DNA from: Amycolatopsis camponoti
GTDB taxonomy: Bacteria; Actinomycetota; Actinomycetes; Mycobacteriales; Pseudonocardiaceae
NCBI RefSeq assembly: GCF_902497555.1
Contig: NZ_CABVGP010000001.1
Coordinates: 1,240,001 to 1,304,000, forward strand
Reading direction: 5' to 3'
Length of the DNA stretch: 64,000 nucleotides
Shown here: positions 8,692-17,361 of the stretch, piece by piece
Numbering within the stretch: position 1 is the first letter of the stretch
Layout: every line of letters starts with the position of its first letter
Program-made: the position numbers and the translations under genes
The notes under the pieces: generated by a model
What the model was told of the DNA's origin: nothing
Database searches by the model: none
The model's input: the letters and a program-made list of their open reading frames with translations, nothing else

Positions 8692-9755
8692 AACCCCTCC
8701 GGGAAGAGACGATCGCCGTGACCGACCAAGACCTCCTGCTCGTGTTCGACGAGACCGTGACCCGCGCCAGGGTCGACGGCTGGCTGCGGTACCTGGAGTC
8801 CGCGGGCACGCCGACGCAGATGTACCGGCTGGGGGCGAGCCACGTCCTGCCGGTGTCCGGAGTGGACAACGCCGATCTGCTCGCCGCGGCCGCGGACCTG
8901 CCCCTCCCGACCCGGCGCGTGACCCGGGGCGGCGAGGCGTGGCTGGGCCGCCGGGAGATCCGCCCGGCCGGCACGGAGGTGTCCCTCGGCCCGGCCACGA
9001 TCGGCGACGGCTCGGTCGCGGTGATCGCCGGCCCGTGCGCGGTCGAGACGCCGGAGCAGATGCTCGCGACGGCGGAGCTCGTCGCCGGACACGGTGCCGT
9101 CGGCCTGCGCGGCGGGGTCTTCAAGCCGCGGACGTCGCCGCATTCGTTCCAGGGTCTCGGGTTCTCCGGGCTGGAGCTGCTCGTCGAGGCGCGGAAGCGG
9201 ACGGGTTTGCCGTTCGTCACCGAGGTCGTGGACGCGGAGCACGTCAAACGGCTGGCCGAGGTCGTCGACGGCTTCCAGATCGGCGCGCGGAACATGCAGA
9301 ACTTCGCGCTGCTGAGCGCGGTGGGCCAGAGCGGCCTGCCGGTCGTGCTCAAGCGCGGGTTCGGCTGCACCGTCGAAGAGACGCTCGCCGCCGGGGAGTA
9401 CCTGCTGCTCGAAGGCAACGACCAGGTGGTCCTGTGCGAGCGCGGCATCCGCACGTTCGAGCCGTCGTCGCGCTTCACGCTCGACCTGACGGCGGTGGCG
9501 CTGTGGAAGCAGCGCACCCACCTGCCGGTCATCGTGGACCCGAGCCACTCGGGCGGCCGTCCGGAGCTGGTCGAGCCGCTGTCGCTCGCGGCCATCGCGG
9601 CCGGCGCGGACGCGCTGCTGATCGACGTGCACGTCCGGCCGGAAGAGGCGCTGTGCGACGCGAAGCAGGCGTTGCGGCCGGAGCAGTTCGCCGGGCTGAT
9701 GACCCGGCTCGCCGGCGCCGCGGCCGGGCTGGGCCGAAGCCTGCAGAAACGCTGA
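8688..9755 (+). CDS. 3-deoxy-D-arabino-heptulosonate 7-phosphate (DAHP) synthase, type I-beta-like
   Basis: The enzyme condenses phosphoenolpyruvate with erythrose 4-phosphate, the first shikimate step. The 355-residue protein has a ferredoxin-like N-terminal domain (about 12-85) and then the barrel. Barrel motifs are IAGPCAVET, KPRTSPHSFQGLG, QIGARNMQNF, LKRGFGCTVEE and VDPSHSGG. An extra DAHP synthase inside a secondary-metabolite operon usually raises chorismate supply, which fits the anthranilate synthase genes at the end of this operon. The ATG at 8688 overlaps the previous stop; an alternative GTG at 8718 is possible. A palindrome follows eight bases after the stop. Confidence 0.9.
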   Translation: MKPLREETIAVTDQDLLLVFDETVTRARVDGWLRYLESAGTPTQMYRLGASHVLPVSGVDNADLLAAAADLPLPTRRVTRGGEAWLGRREIRPAGTEVSLGPATIGDGSVAVIAGPCAVETPEQMLATAELVAGHGAVGLRGGVFKPRTSPHSFQGLGFSGLELLVEARKRTGLPFVTEVVDAEHVKRLAEVVDGFQIGARNMQNFALLSAVGQSGLPVVLKRGFGCTVEETLAAGEYLLLEGNDQVVLCERGIRTFEPSSRFTLDLTAVALWKQRTHLPVIVDPSHSGGRPELVEPLSLAAIAAGADALLIDVHVRPEEALCDAKQALRPEQFAGLMTRLAGAAAGLGRSLQKR

Positions 9756-9762
9756 CCAAGAC

Positions 9763-9808
9763 GTCGTGAGTGAGAAACTGTGTTCTAACCCAGTTTCTCA
9801 CTCACGAC
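9763..9808. repeat. 46-bp palindromic element, copy 1
   Basis: GTCGTGAGTGAGAAACTG and its exact reverse complement flank the 10-base loop TGTTCTAACC, giving an 18-bp perfect stem. It sits directly after the DAHP synthase gene and before creE. Two more copies are at 14147-14196 (same orientation, same loop) and 30147-30194 (opposite orientation). It has no U-tract, so it may be an I-shaped terminator, an mRNA-stabilising hairpin, or a miniature mobile or REP-like element. Confidence 0.9.
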
Positions 9809-9828
9809 CAGTACGGGAGTGGGAGACA

Positions 9829-11760
9829 GTGTTCGGGGAGACGTCGGAGATCGCCGTGGTCGGGCTCGGCCCGCGCGGGCTGTCGGTCGCGGAACGGCTG
9901 AGCGCCAACGCCGGTGTGCTCGTGCCGCGGAACCACCGGCTCGTGGTGCACCTCGTCGACCCGCGGCTGGCCGACGGCGGCCAGGTGTGGCGCAGCACGC
10001 AGGACCGCGTGCTGCTGATGAACACCGTCGCCGGCCAGGTGACGATGTTCGTCGACGAGACCGTCGACTGCGCGGGCCCGGTCGTGCGCGGCCCGAGCCT
10101 GTACGAATGGGCGCGGTCGATCGCCCTGCTCGGCAGCCCGGACGTGCCGGACGCCGTCCGGGCCGAAGCCGAGGCGCTCGGTCCGGACGACTACCCGTCA
10201 CGGGCGTTCTACGGCAGCTACCTGCGCTGGACGCGGCGGCGGATCACGCGAACCGCGCCGCCGTCGCTGTGGTTCGTGGCCCACCAGGCGCGGGCGGTCG
10301 ACGTCCGGGACGGCCGCGCCGGACGGCAGGACGTCGTGCTGGCCGACGGCACGACCATCGGCGGGCTGGCCGCCGTCGTGCTCGCGCTGGGCCACCAGCC
10401 GCACGAGCTCAGCCCGGCTGAAGCGGGCCTGAGCCGGTACGCCGAGCGCCACGGCCTGCGCTACTTCGCGCCGGGCAACCCGGCCGACGCGTCGCCGTCC
10501 GGCGTGCCCGCGGGGGAGCCGGTGCTGCTGCGCGGGATGGGCCTGAACTTCTTCGACCACCTGGCCCTGCTCACGCTCGGACGCGGCGGCGAGTTCACCC
10601 GCGAGCCGGGTGGCGCGCTGACGTACGTGCCGTCCGGCCGGGAACCGCGGCTGGTCGCCGGATCGCGGCGCGGGGTGCCGTACCAGGCCCGTGCCCGCAA
10701 CGAGAAGGGCGCGTCCGGCCGGCACGAACCGCGGTTCTTGACGCCGGCGGTGATCGGGCGGCTGCGGGACGGCGCCGACTTCCGCCGGGACGTCTGGCCG
10801 TTGATCGACCAGGAGGTCCGCACGGTCTTCTACGCGGCCCAGGTGCGGGAGCAGGGGTGCGCCTGCGACGTCGGGGAGTTCACCGAGGCGTTCTCGGCGG
10901 CCGGGCCCGCGGAGGTGCCGCTCGACGGCGATCCGCTGGCGGTGCGGGAGACCGAGGCGCAGCGGATCGTCCTGGCGAAGTTCGGGCTCGACCGGAGCTG
11001 GGACTGGCGGCGCGTCGCGGTGCCCTACATGGCCGCCGACCTCGCCTCGACGGCGACGTTCCGGACGTGGCTGCGGTCCGCTGTGGACACCGAGCTGGCC
11101 GAGGCGCGCAAGGGCAACGTGACCGGTCCGCTCAAGGCGGCCACAGACGTCCTTCGCGACCTGCGCAACGAGATCCGGCTGGTCGTCGACCACGGCGGGA
11201 TCTCCGGCGCGTCCTACCGCGACGACCTGCGGCGCTGGTACATGCCGCTCAACGCGTACCTGTCGATCGGCCCGCCCGCCGAGCGCGTCGAGCAGTTCGG
11301 CGCGCTGCTGGACGCGGGCGTGCTGGAGGTCATGGGCCCGGACCTGCGGATCGAGGGCGCGGACGGCCGGTTCGTCGCCCGGTCGGCGGCGTGCCCCGAC
11401 GTGGTCGTCCGCGCGAAGACGCTGATCGAGGCCCGCCTGCCGGACACCGACGTGCGGCGCACGACGGATCCCCTGCTGCGCGCGTTGCTCGCCCGCGGCG
11501 AGTGCCGCCCGTACCGCATCGGCGAGTTCGAGACGGGCGGCCTGGCGGTGACGCGGCGGCCGTACCACGTGCTGGACACGCGAGACCGGCCCCACCCGAG
11601 GCGGTTCGCGTTCGGCGTGCCGACGGAGGCGGTCCACTGGGTGACGGCGGCGGGCATCCGCCCCGGAGTCAATTCGGTGATCCTCGGCGACGCGGACGCG
11701 ATCGCCCGGTCATGTCTGCGGATCGCGGCCGAGCAGGACGACCTGGGGAGGACCGCGTGA
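9829..11760 (+). CDS. CreE/FzmM-like FAD-dependent N-monooxygenase (predicted aspartate to nitrosuccinate)
   Basis: The 643-residue FAD/NAD(P)-binding protein has GLGPRGLSVAERL (residues about 12-24) as its FAD Rossmann motif and a second dinucleotide-binding segment around VLLRGMGLNFFDHLAL (about 230-245). Length and order match the family of CreE and FzmM, which oxidise L-aspartate three times to nitrosuccinate. The next gene is a CreD-like lyase overlapping by GTGA, the usual partner. The GTG at 9829 has GGGAG-rich sequence upstream. Longer starts back to GTG 9766 would translate the palindromic element and lack a ribosome site. Substrate assignment rests on gene pairing and remembered family resemblance. 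Confidence 0.75.
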   Translation: MFGETSEIAVVGLGPRGLSVAERLSANAGVLVPRNHRLVVHLVDPRLADGGQVWRSTQDRVLLMNTVAGQVTMFVDETVDCAGPVVRGPSLYEWARSIALLGSPDVPDAVRAEAEALGPDDYPSRAFYGSYLRWTRRRITRTAPPSLWFVAHQARAVDVRDGRAGRQDVVLADGTTIGGLAAVVLALGHQPHELSPAEAGLSRYAERHGLRYFAPGNPADASPSGVPAGEPVLLRGMGLNFFDHLALLTLGRGGEFTREPGGALTYVPSGREPRLVAGSRRGVPYQARARNEKGASGRHEPRFLTPAVIGRLRDGADFRRDVWPLIDQEVRTVFYAAQVREQGCACDVGEFTEAFSAAGPAEVPLDGDPLAVRETEAQRIVLAKFGLDRSWDWRRVAVPYMAADLASTATFRTWLRSAVDTELAEARKGNVTGPLKAATDVLRDLRNEIRLVVDHGGISGASYRDDLRRWYMPLNAYLSIGPPAERVEQFGALLDAGVLEVMGPDLRIEGADGRFVARSAACPDVVVRAKTLIEARLPDTDVRRTTDPLLRALLARGECRPYRIGEFETGGLAVTRRPYHVLDTRDRPHPRRFAFGVPTEAVHWVTAAGIRPGVNSVILGDADAIARSCLRIAAEQDDLGRTA

Positions 11761-13067
11761 GCGAGCTGCTCGCCCCCGCGTGGGCCGCGACCGGCGCCGG
11801 CGAACTCGTCGACGACCGCGCGCTCCTGACCGCGATGCTCGCCACCGAGGTCGCCCTCGCCGAAGCCCAGGCCGAACTGGGCGTCATCCCCGAGGAAGCC
11901 GCCAAGGCCATCCGCGCCGCCGCCGTGCCGGAAAACCTCGATCCGCGGGCCATCGCCGAGGGCGTCCGCGAGACCGCGAACCCCGTGGTCGCGTTCGTCG
12001 CCGGGCTCACCGCCGCCGTCGACCCCGCCGCCGCCGAGTACGTGCACCGCGGCAGCACCAGCCAGGACATCCTCGACACCGCCCTGATGCTGCTGTGCAG
12101 GTCGACGCTCGACCGCGTCACCCGAGACCTCGTGGCGACGGCCGGCCAGCTCGCCGGGCACGTCCGCGCGCACCGGGACACGCCGATGGCCGGGCGCACC
12201 CTGACCCAGCACGCCGTGCCGGTGACCTTCGGGCTCAAGGCGGCGACCTGGCTGCACCTCGTCCTCGACGCCGTCGAGCGGGTGCGGCGGGCGCGCGCGG
12301 CGCTGCCGGTGTCACTCGGCGGTGCGGCCGGCACCCTCGCCGCCTACGAGGAGTACGGTCCCGGGTCGCTGGAGCTGCCGGACCTGGTGGCCCGCAAACT
12401 CGGCCTGGCCCCGCAAACCCTGCCGTGGCACGGGATCCGCACGCCCATCGCCGACGTCGCGTCGGCGCTGCTGGTCACCGCCGGCGCGCTCGGCAAGATC
12501 GCCGCGGACGTCCTCGTGCTGTCGCGCACCGAGATCGGCGAGGTCGCCGAAGAACGCGCGCCGGGACGCGGGGCGTCCTCGGCCATGCCGCAGAAGCACA
12601 ACCCGGTGTTCGCGACGCTGGTGGCGACCGCGGCCCGGCAGCTGCCGCCGCTCGCCGTCGTGCTGTTCGGGTCGATGGCCGTCGAGGACGAACGCTCCTC
12701 GGGCGGCTGGCACGCGGAGTGGCAGCCGCTGCGGGACGCCCTGCGCATCACGGCCGGTGCCGCGGCGAACGCGGCGAGGCTGGCCGAAACCCTGCGGGTG
12801 CGCCCCGACGCGATGGCGGCGAACCTGCGGCTCACCCGGGGCGCGATCGTCTCCGAACGCGTCAACGCCGTCCTGGCCCCGGCGCTCGGCAAGGCCGCCG
12901 CCAAGCGCCTGCTGGCCGAGGCCACCGCCGAAGCCGAGCGCACCGGGGCGGACCTGGCCGACCTGCTCGACGTGGACCCGGGCCTGCTGGACCCGGCGGC
13001 CTACACCGGGCTCGCCGGGCCACTGGCCGACCGGGCCCTGGCCCGCTTCGAACGCGAGGAGTTCTGA
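11757..13067 (+). CDS. CreD/FzmL-like nitrosuccinate lyase (aspartase/fumarase superfamily)
   Basis: The 436-residue lyase is predicted to eliminate nitrous acid from nitrosuccinate, leaving fumarate. Superfamily motifs are [13 protein letters not shown] near residue 100, [14 protein letters not shown] near 148 and the mobile catalytic loop [10 protein letters not shown] near 275, with WHAEWQPLR near 318. These resemble PcaB-type cycloisomerases, to which CreD and FzmL are closest. With no protocatechuate or purine genes nearby and a CreE-like gene overlapping it, nitrosuccinate is the best substrate guess. Adenylosuccinate lyase or cycloisomerase activity is the alternative. The GTG at 11757 is inside the creE stop, so translation is probably coupled. 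Confidence 0.78.
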   Translation: MSELLAPAWAATGAGELVDDRALLTAMLATEVALAEAQAELGVIPEEAAKAIRAAAVPENLDPRAIAEGVRETANPVVAFVAGLTAAVDPAAAEYVHRGSTSQDILDTALMLLCRSTLDRVTRDLVATAGQLAGHVRAHRDTPMAGRTLTQHAVPVTFGLKAATWLHLVLDAVERVRRARAALPVSLGGAAGTLAAYEEYGPGSLELPDLVARKLGLAPQTLPWHGIRTPIADVASALLVTAGALGKIAADVLVLSRTEIGEVAEERAPGRGASSAMPQKHNPVFATLVATAARQLPPLAVVLFGSMAVEDERSSGGWHAEWQPLRDALRITAGAAANAARLAETLRVRPDAMAANLRLTRGAIVSERVNAVLAPALGKAAAKRLLAEATAEAERTGADLADLLDVDPGLLDPAAYTGLAGPLADRALARFEREEF

Positions 13068-14155
13068 TGACCACCCTGGAGTTCGCGCCCGAGCGGGTCG
13101 AGCCGATGCCCGCCGAGCAGCGCGAAGAACTGCTGCGCATGCCGGGGTTCGGTTCGCTCTACTCCGACCACATGGTGACCGCGCGGTGGACCGCCGGCCG
13201 CGGGTGGCACGACGCCCGGACCGGCCCGCTCGCCGCGTTCACCCTGCACCCGGCCACCATGGCACTCCACTATGGACAGACGGTCTTCGAGGGGCTGAAG
13301 GCGTTCTGGCGCCCGGACGGGCAGCGGGCGCTGTTCCGGCCCCGCGACCACGCCGCCCGGTTCGCCCGGTCGGCCCGCCGGATGGCCATGCCCGAGCTGG
13401 CGGAGGCGGACTTCGTCGCGGGCGTCGAGGCGCTGCTGCGCGTGGACGGCGCCTGGGTGCCGCGCCCGCGTGGCCAGAGCTTCTACCTGCGGCCGTTCCT
13501 GATCGCCGCGGAGACGCACCTGTCGAACCGGCCCGCCGAGGAGTACCTGTTCGCCGTGATCGGCAGCCCCGCCCGGCCCGCCACGGCCGAGCCGGCGCCG
13601 ATCCGGCTGTGGGCGTCGCCCGAGTACGTCCGCGCGGCCGACGGCGGGACGGGCACGATCAAGTGCGGGGGCAACTACGGCGGGTCCTACATCGCGCAGC
13701 GGGAAGCCGCGGCGCACGGGTGCGACCAGGTCGTCTGGCTGGACGCGCGCGAGCGCCGGTACGTCGAAGAGGTCGGCGGGTCCAACCTGTTCTTCGTCGA
13801 GGGCGACCGGCTCGTCACGCCGCCCCTGAGCGGGACGCTGCTGGCCGGCATCACCCGCGACTCGATCCTGCGGCTCGCCGGGCGGCTCGGCCTGACCGTC
13901 GCGGAGGAGCCGGTCACCCTCGACGACTGGGAGCGCGGCTGCCGGGCGGACCGCATCACCGAGACGTTCGCGTGCGGCACCGCGCGTGCCGTGGCCCCGG
14001 TCGGGCACGCCGTGACACCGGACGGCGAGTGGGCCGTCGGCGACGGCACCACGGGCCCGGTCACCCGCCGCCTGCTGAACGCCCTGCTGGACGTCCAGTA
14101 CGGCGAGGCGCCCGACGAGTTCGGCTGGCTGCACGCCGTCACCACCGGGTCGTGA
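13067..14155 (+). CDS. Branched-chain-type aminotransferase (PLP fold type IV, IlvE-like)
   Basis: The 362-residue class IV aminotransferase has its PLP-binding lysine at about 199 ([13 protein letters not shown]), followed by [11 protein letters not shown] and a C-terminal [13 protein letters not shown] block. All are typical of IlvE, which makes Val, Leu and Ile from 2-oxo acids. In the cluster it may supply an unusual amino acid for the ATP-grasp ligases or transaminate a pathway intermediate. Aminodeoxychorismate lyase shares the fold, but the length and the KCGGNY motif fit IlvE better. It begins one base inside the previous gene's stop (TGATG). Its own stop codon lies inside the second palindromic element. 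Confidence 0.85.
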   Translation: MTTLEFAPERVEPMPAEQREELLRMPGFGSLYSDHMVTARWTAGRGWHDARTGPLAAFTLHPATMALHYGQTVFEGLKAFWRPDGQRALFRPRDHAARFARSARRMAMPELAEADFVAGVEALLRVDGAWVPRPRGQSFYLRPFLIAAETHLSNRPAEEYLFAVIGSPARPATAEPAPIRLWASPEYVRAADGGTGTIKCGGNYGGSYIAQREAAAHGCDQVVWLDARERRYVEEVGGSNLFFVEGDRLVTPPLSGTLLAGITRDSILRLAGRLGLTVAEEPVTLDDWERGCRADRITETFACGTARAVAPVGHAVTPDGEWAVGDGTTGPVTRRLLNALLDVQYGEAPDEFGWLHAVTTGS

Positions 14156-14196
14156 GTGAGAAACAGTGTTCTAACCCTGTTTCTCACTCACGACCC
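14147..14196. repeat. 50-bp palindromic element, copy 2
   Basis: A 20-bp perfect stem (GGGTCGTGAGTGAGAAACAG and its complement) surrounds the same TGTTCTAACC loop as copy 1. Where copy 1 has AAACTG/CAGTTT, this copy has AAACAG/CTGTTT, a compensated change that keeps the pairing. It overlaps the stop codon of the aminotransferase gene. Together with copy 1 it brackets creE-creD-aminotransferase as direct repeats about 4.4 kb apart. Confidence 0.9.
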
Positions 14197-14214
14197 CTGT
14201 ACCGAGAGGCACCC

Positions 14215-14811
14215 GTGAACGTCGACTTCTACTTCGATCCCGCCTGTCCCTTCGCCTGGATCACCTCGCGGTGGATCCTCGAGGTCGACCGGCACCGCGA
14301 CCTCGCGCTGCGGTTCCGGGTGATGAGCCTCGGCGTGCTCAACGAAGACCGGGAGATCGAGCCGTGGTACCGCGAGTTCTGCGACCGCTCGTGGGGCCCG
14401 GTCCGCGTCTGCGTCGCCGCCGCGCAGCACCACGGCGAAGACGTGCTGCGCGACCTCTACACCGCGCTGGGCACCCGGATCCACAACGGACGGAACAAGG
14501 ACTTCCCCGAGGTCGTCGCGCAGGCGCTGGCCGAAGTCGGGTTGCCGGCCGGGCTCGCCGGAGCCGCGGACAGCACCGACTACGACGAGGCTCTGCGCAA
14601 GAGCCACGCCGAGGCGCTGGAACCGGTCGGCGCGGACCTCGGCACGCCGGCGATCCACGTCGACGGCACCGGTTTCTTCGGCCCGGTGCTCAACGCCATC
14701 CCGCGCGGCCGGGACGCGGTGGACCTCTTCGACGGCGTGGTGGCGCTCGCGCGCAACCCGCACTTCTTCGAGCTGAAGCGGGCCCGGACGCCGGGCTTGA
14801 ACTACGAGTGA
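14215..14811 (+). CDS. DsbA-like protein of the mycothiol-dependent nitroreductase (Rv2466c) family
   Basis: The 198-residue thioredoxin-fold protein resembles Mycobacterium Rv2466c along its whole length: [38 protein letters not shown] and the C-terminal PHFFELKR are all recognisable. Rv2466c is a mycothiol-dependent reductase able to reduce nitro compounds. The active-site CPWC is here CPFA (residues 11-14): the first Cys is kept and the second is Ala, so it can only work by a monothiol route. In a cluster predicted to handle nitro or diazo groups, a reductive or mycothiol-conjugating role is attractive but unproven. The GTG at 14215 starts at the conserved N-terminus. Confidence 0.82.
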   Translation: MNVDFYFDPACPFAWITSRWILEVDRHRDLALRFRVMSLGVLNEDREIEPWYREFCDRSWGPVRVCVAAAQHHGEDVLRDLYTALGTRIHNGRNKDFPEVVAQALAEVGLPAGLAGAADSTDYDEALRKSHAEALEPVGADLGTPAIHVDGTGFFGPVLNAIPRGRDAVDLFDGVVALARNPHFFELKRARTPGLNYE

Positions 14812-14821
14812 GGGAACGGAC

Positions 14822-16090
14822 ATGAGACGCATCGGGTTCGTCGAGTCGAACCGGTCCGGGTCCGGCTTCGACGCCCTGCGGGCGGCGCGCGGGCTGGGGC
14901 TGCACGTCACCTTCTTCAGCTGCGGGCTGGACCGCTACCACGCGACGCCGGGCGGCACCGAGGTGCTCGAAACCTGCGTCGACGAGTTCGTGTCCTGTCC
15001 GACGCACGAGCTGGAACCGCTGTTGGAGGCGGTGAAGGCGGTTGACGCCGCGAAGCCGCTCGACGCGCTGCTTTCGGTGGCCGAGTACGAGGTCATCCAG
15101 GCCGCCGAGGCGGCCCGTCAGCTCGGCCTGCCCGGCCCGGACCCGGCCGCCATCCGGATCGCTCGCGACAAGGCCGCGCAACGGCGGCGGTGGGCCGCGC
15201 GCGGCGTGCCCGTGCCGGAGTTCCGCGTCGTCACGACGGCCGAGCAGGCCGTGCGGGCCGCGGCCGAGATCGGGTTTCCGTGCGTGGTGAAGGCGGTCGA
15301 CGAGACCAGCGGCGCGCACGTCGTCCGCTGCACGACGCCGGCGGAGGTGACCGGGACGTTCACCGCGATCCGGTCCGCCGCGACGAACCGCCGCGGCCAG
15401 CCGCGGTCGCCCGAGGTGCTCGTCGAGGAGTGCCTCGTCGGGTTCGAGGTCAGCGTGGAGATCCTGGCGGACGCGGGGACCGTCCGCGTGCTCGGGGTGA
15501 CCGACAAGATCCTGGGCGGCCGCAACCGGTTCGTCGAGCTGGGGCACAGCTTCCCGACGGCGCTGCCCGGCGACGTCCGGCGTGAGCTGGAGGCGGCCGC
15601 GGTGGCCGCCACCGAGGCCGTGGGCTTCGACCTCGGCATCGCGCACGTCGAGATCAAGTACACCGGCGCGGGCCCGAAGCTGATCGAGATCAACCCGCGC
15701 CCGGCGGGCGACCGGATCACCGAGCTGATGGACGCGAGCTTCGGGTGGTGCACGATGGAGCTGCTGATCCGCCAGTACCTCGGGGAGCCCGCCGGCGACG
15801 TCGTGACCGAGCCGGCGCGCGGCGCGGCCATCCGGTACCTCACCGCCGACCCCGGGATCGTCACCGAGGTGAGCGGCCTGGACATCGCCGCCGCGGTCCC
15901 CGGGGTCCGCGAAGCCGGGGTGTCGGTCGAGCCCGGTGGGCGGGTCGATCCGTTGCGGGTGAACGAAGACCGCGTCGGTCACGTCCTCACGACGGCGTCC
16001 GACGCCTACCTGGCGGGCCGGATCGCCGAGGCCGCCGCCCAGCAGATCGTGGTCGGCACCCGCGCCGATGCGCCGCCGATGGCCCGCTGA
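14822..16090 (+). CDS. ATP-grasp ligase 1
   Basis: The 422-residue ATP-grasp enzyme is expected to form an amide bond through an acyl-phosphate. ATP-grasp features are the central FPCVVKAVDETSGAHVV lysine segment (about 158-173), VLVEECLVGFEVSVE (about 199-213) and the metal-binding LIEINPRPAGDRITEL (about 286-301). The C-terminal domain resembles that of biotin carboxylase-like amino acid ligases. Substrates are unknown. It is probably an amino acid or aryl-acid ligase in this cluster. The start is the ATG at 14822 with GAGGGA upstream, ten bases after the previous gene. Confidence 0.85.
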   Translation: MRRIGFVESNRSGSGFDALRAARGLGLHVTFFSCGLDRYHATPGGTEVLETCVDEFVSCPTHELEPLLEAVKAVDAAKPLDALLSVAEYEVIQAAEAARQLGLPGPDPAAIRIARDKAAQRRRWAARGVPVPEFRVVTTAEQAVRAAAEIGFPCVVKAVDETSGAHVVRCTTPAEVTGTFTAIRSAATNRRGQPRSPEVLVEECLVGFEVSVEILADAGTVRVLGVTDKILGGRNRFVELGHSFPTALPGDVRRELEAAAVAATEAVGFDLGIAHVEIKYTGAGPKLIEINPRPAGDRITELMDASFGWCTMELLIRQYLGEPAGDVVTEPARGAAIRYLTADPGIVTEVSGLDIAAAVPGVREAGVSVEPGGRVDPLRVNEDRVGHVLTTASDAYLAGRIAEAAAQQIVVGTRADAPPMAR

Positions 16091-16092
16091 TG
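16065..16092 (+). promoter_or_regulatory. CCGATG triple direct repeat before ATP-grasp ligase 2
   Basis: CCGATG, CCGATG and CTGATG start at 16065, 16076 and 16087, exactly 11 bases apart. A 15-base word CGCCGATGGCCCGCT (16074-16088) is shared with the region upstream of the first cluster gene (6966-6980). The repeats cover the last codons and stop of the preceding gene and end about 50 bases before the next start. This could be an internal SARP site or partly coding coincidence. Confidence 0.35.
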
Positions 16093-16143
16093 GCCGCGTC
16101 GGCGAGGCTGGGGCCACCCGATGCCCGGACAGGGAGAGCAGAC

Positions 16144-17361
16144 ATGCCGAACCTCGTGATGGTGATGCCCTACAAGGCATACCTCGGCAAGGCGCGGGCG
16201 GAAGGCTTCCGGATCACGGCGATCTGGGACCCGGCCGAGGCCACGCGGTTGTTCGGCGCGGACGCGCCCGCGTACCTCGCGGAGGTCGAGAGCCTCGCCG
16301 AGAGCCTGTGGCTGGTCGACTTCACCGACCGCGCGGCCTACGCCGAAGCGATCCGCGCGGCCGTCCGCGACAGCGGAGCCGGCCACGTCTGGCACGTCGG
16401 CAGCGAGGAGAGCATGCAGCTCGCCCACGAGGTCGCCGACGAACTCGGCACGGCGGTCAATTCGCCGCGCTCGGTGTTCCTGCTCAACGACAAGCTCGCC
16501 ATGCGCACCCTGTTGCGCGACAAGGGCATCTCGACGGTCCGGTTCGCCACCGCGGACCGCTGGCAGGACGTCGGAAGGCTGCTCGACGGCTTCACCCTGC
16601 CGGTGGTGGTGAAACCCGCCGCGCTGTCGGCCAGCCGCGGGACGCGGCTGCTCACCGACCCGGCCGAGCTGCCCGCCTGGGGCGACGAGCTGGCCGCGCT
16701 GGCGTACTCCGGGCCGTTGCTGGTCGAGGAGTACCTGCGAGGGCCCGAGTTCAGCGTCGAGACGATGACCGTGCGCGGCGAGCACCACGTCATCGGCGTG
16801 ACGCGCAAGCTGCTCGGCCCGCTGCCGCACTTCGTCGAGCGGGGTCACCTCTTCGGCGAGCCGGAGACGGCGGAGACGCGGGCGGTCGCCGCGCTCGCGG
16901 TCGAGCTGCTCGACGCCGTCGGCTACCAGTGCGGCCCGGCGCACACCGAGGTCATCTGCACCGAGGACGGGCCGCGGATCGTGGAGTCGCAGGCCCGGCT
17001 GGGCGGGGACAAGATCCCGGACATCATCGGGCTGGCCACCGGCTTCGACGTCAAGCGGGCGATGTTCGCCGCCCTCGCCGGGCGGACGTCCCTCCCGGAC
17101 CGCGGCGGGCTCGTCGGGCACATCGCGTACTTCTCCTTTCCCACCGGGGTTCTCGAAAAGGTGACGGGTCTCGAGGAGGCTCGCGCACTGGACCACGTGC
17201 ACACCCTCAGCTTCCCGTTCGCCCCCGGTGACGTCCTGCCGGAGACCGTCAGCTCGAAGACCCGCCACGGGTTCGTCATCCTCACCGGCTCCGCGGACGC
17301 GGCGGAGGCCCAAGCCCGCGCGGACCACGTCCGCGCCCTGATCGAAGTGGAAGTCCGATGA
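16144..17361 (+). CDS. ATP-grasp ligase 2
   Basis: This is a second ATP-grasp protein, of 405 residues. ATP-grasp elements are LPVVVKPAALSASRGT (about 154-169), LLVEEYLRGPEFSVETM (about 194-210) and RIVESQARLGGDKIPDI (about 278-294). The last replaces the usual EINPR with ESQAR, as in several amino-acid ligases. Its similarity to ligase 1 is only at fold level, so it is not a recent duplicate. The product and partner are unknown. The ATG at 16144 has GGGAGAG upstream. The stop overlaps the MFS gene start (ATGA). Confidence 0.85.
   Translation: MPNLVMVMPYKAYLGKARAEGFRITAIWDPAEATRLFGADAPAYLAEVESLAESLWLVDFTDRAAYAEAIRAAVRDSGAGHVWHVGSEESMQLAHEVADELGTAVNSPRSVFLLNDKLAMRTLLRDKGISTVRFATADRWQDVGRLLDGFTLPVVVKPAALSASRGTRLLTDPAELPAWGDELAALAYSGPLLVEEYLRGPEFSVETMTVRGEHHVIGVTRKLLGPLPHFVERGHLFGEPETAETRAVAALAVELLDAVGYQCGPAHTEVICTEDGPRIVESQARLGGDKIPDIIGLATGFDVKRAMFAALAGRTSLPDRGGLVGHIAYFSFPTGVLEKVTGLEEARALDHVHTLSFPFAPGDVLPETVSSKTRHGFVILTGSADAAEAQARADHVRALIEVEVR

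Noticed and set aside
9766..9828. Upstream GTG start for the CreE-like gene, within the palindromic element
   Set aside because: It would translate the hairpin, has no ribosome site, and the conserved FAD motif begins shortly after GTG 9829.
11757..13067. Protocatechuate-pathway PcaB or purine-pathway adenylosuccinate lyase as the identity of the lyase
   Set aside because: No catechol or purine genes are nearby, and the gene overlaps a CreE/FzmM-like oxygenase. It is kept as an alternative only.
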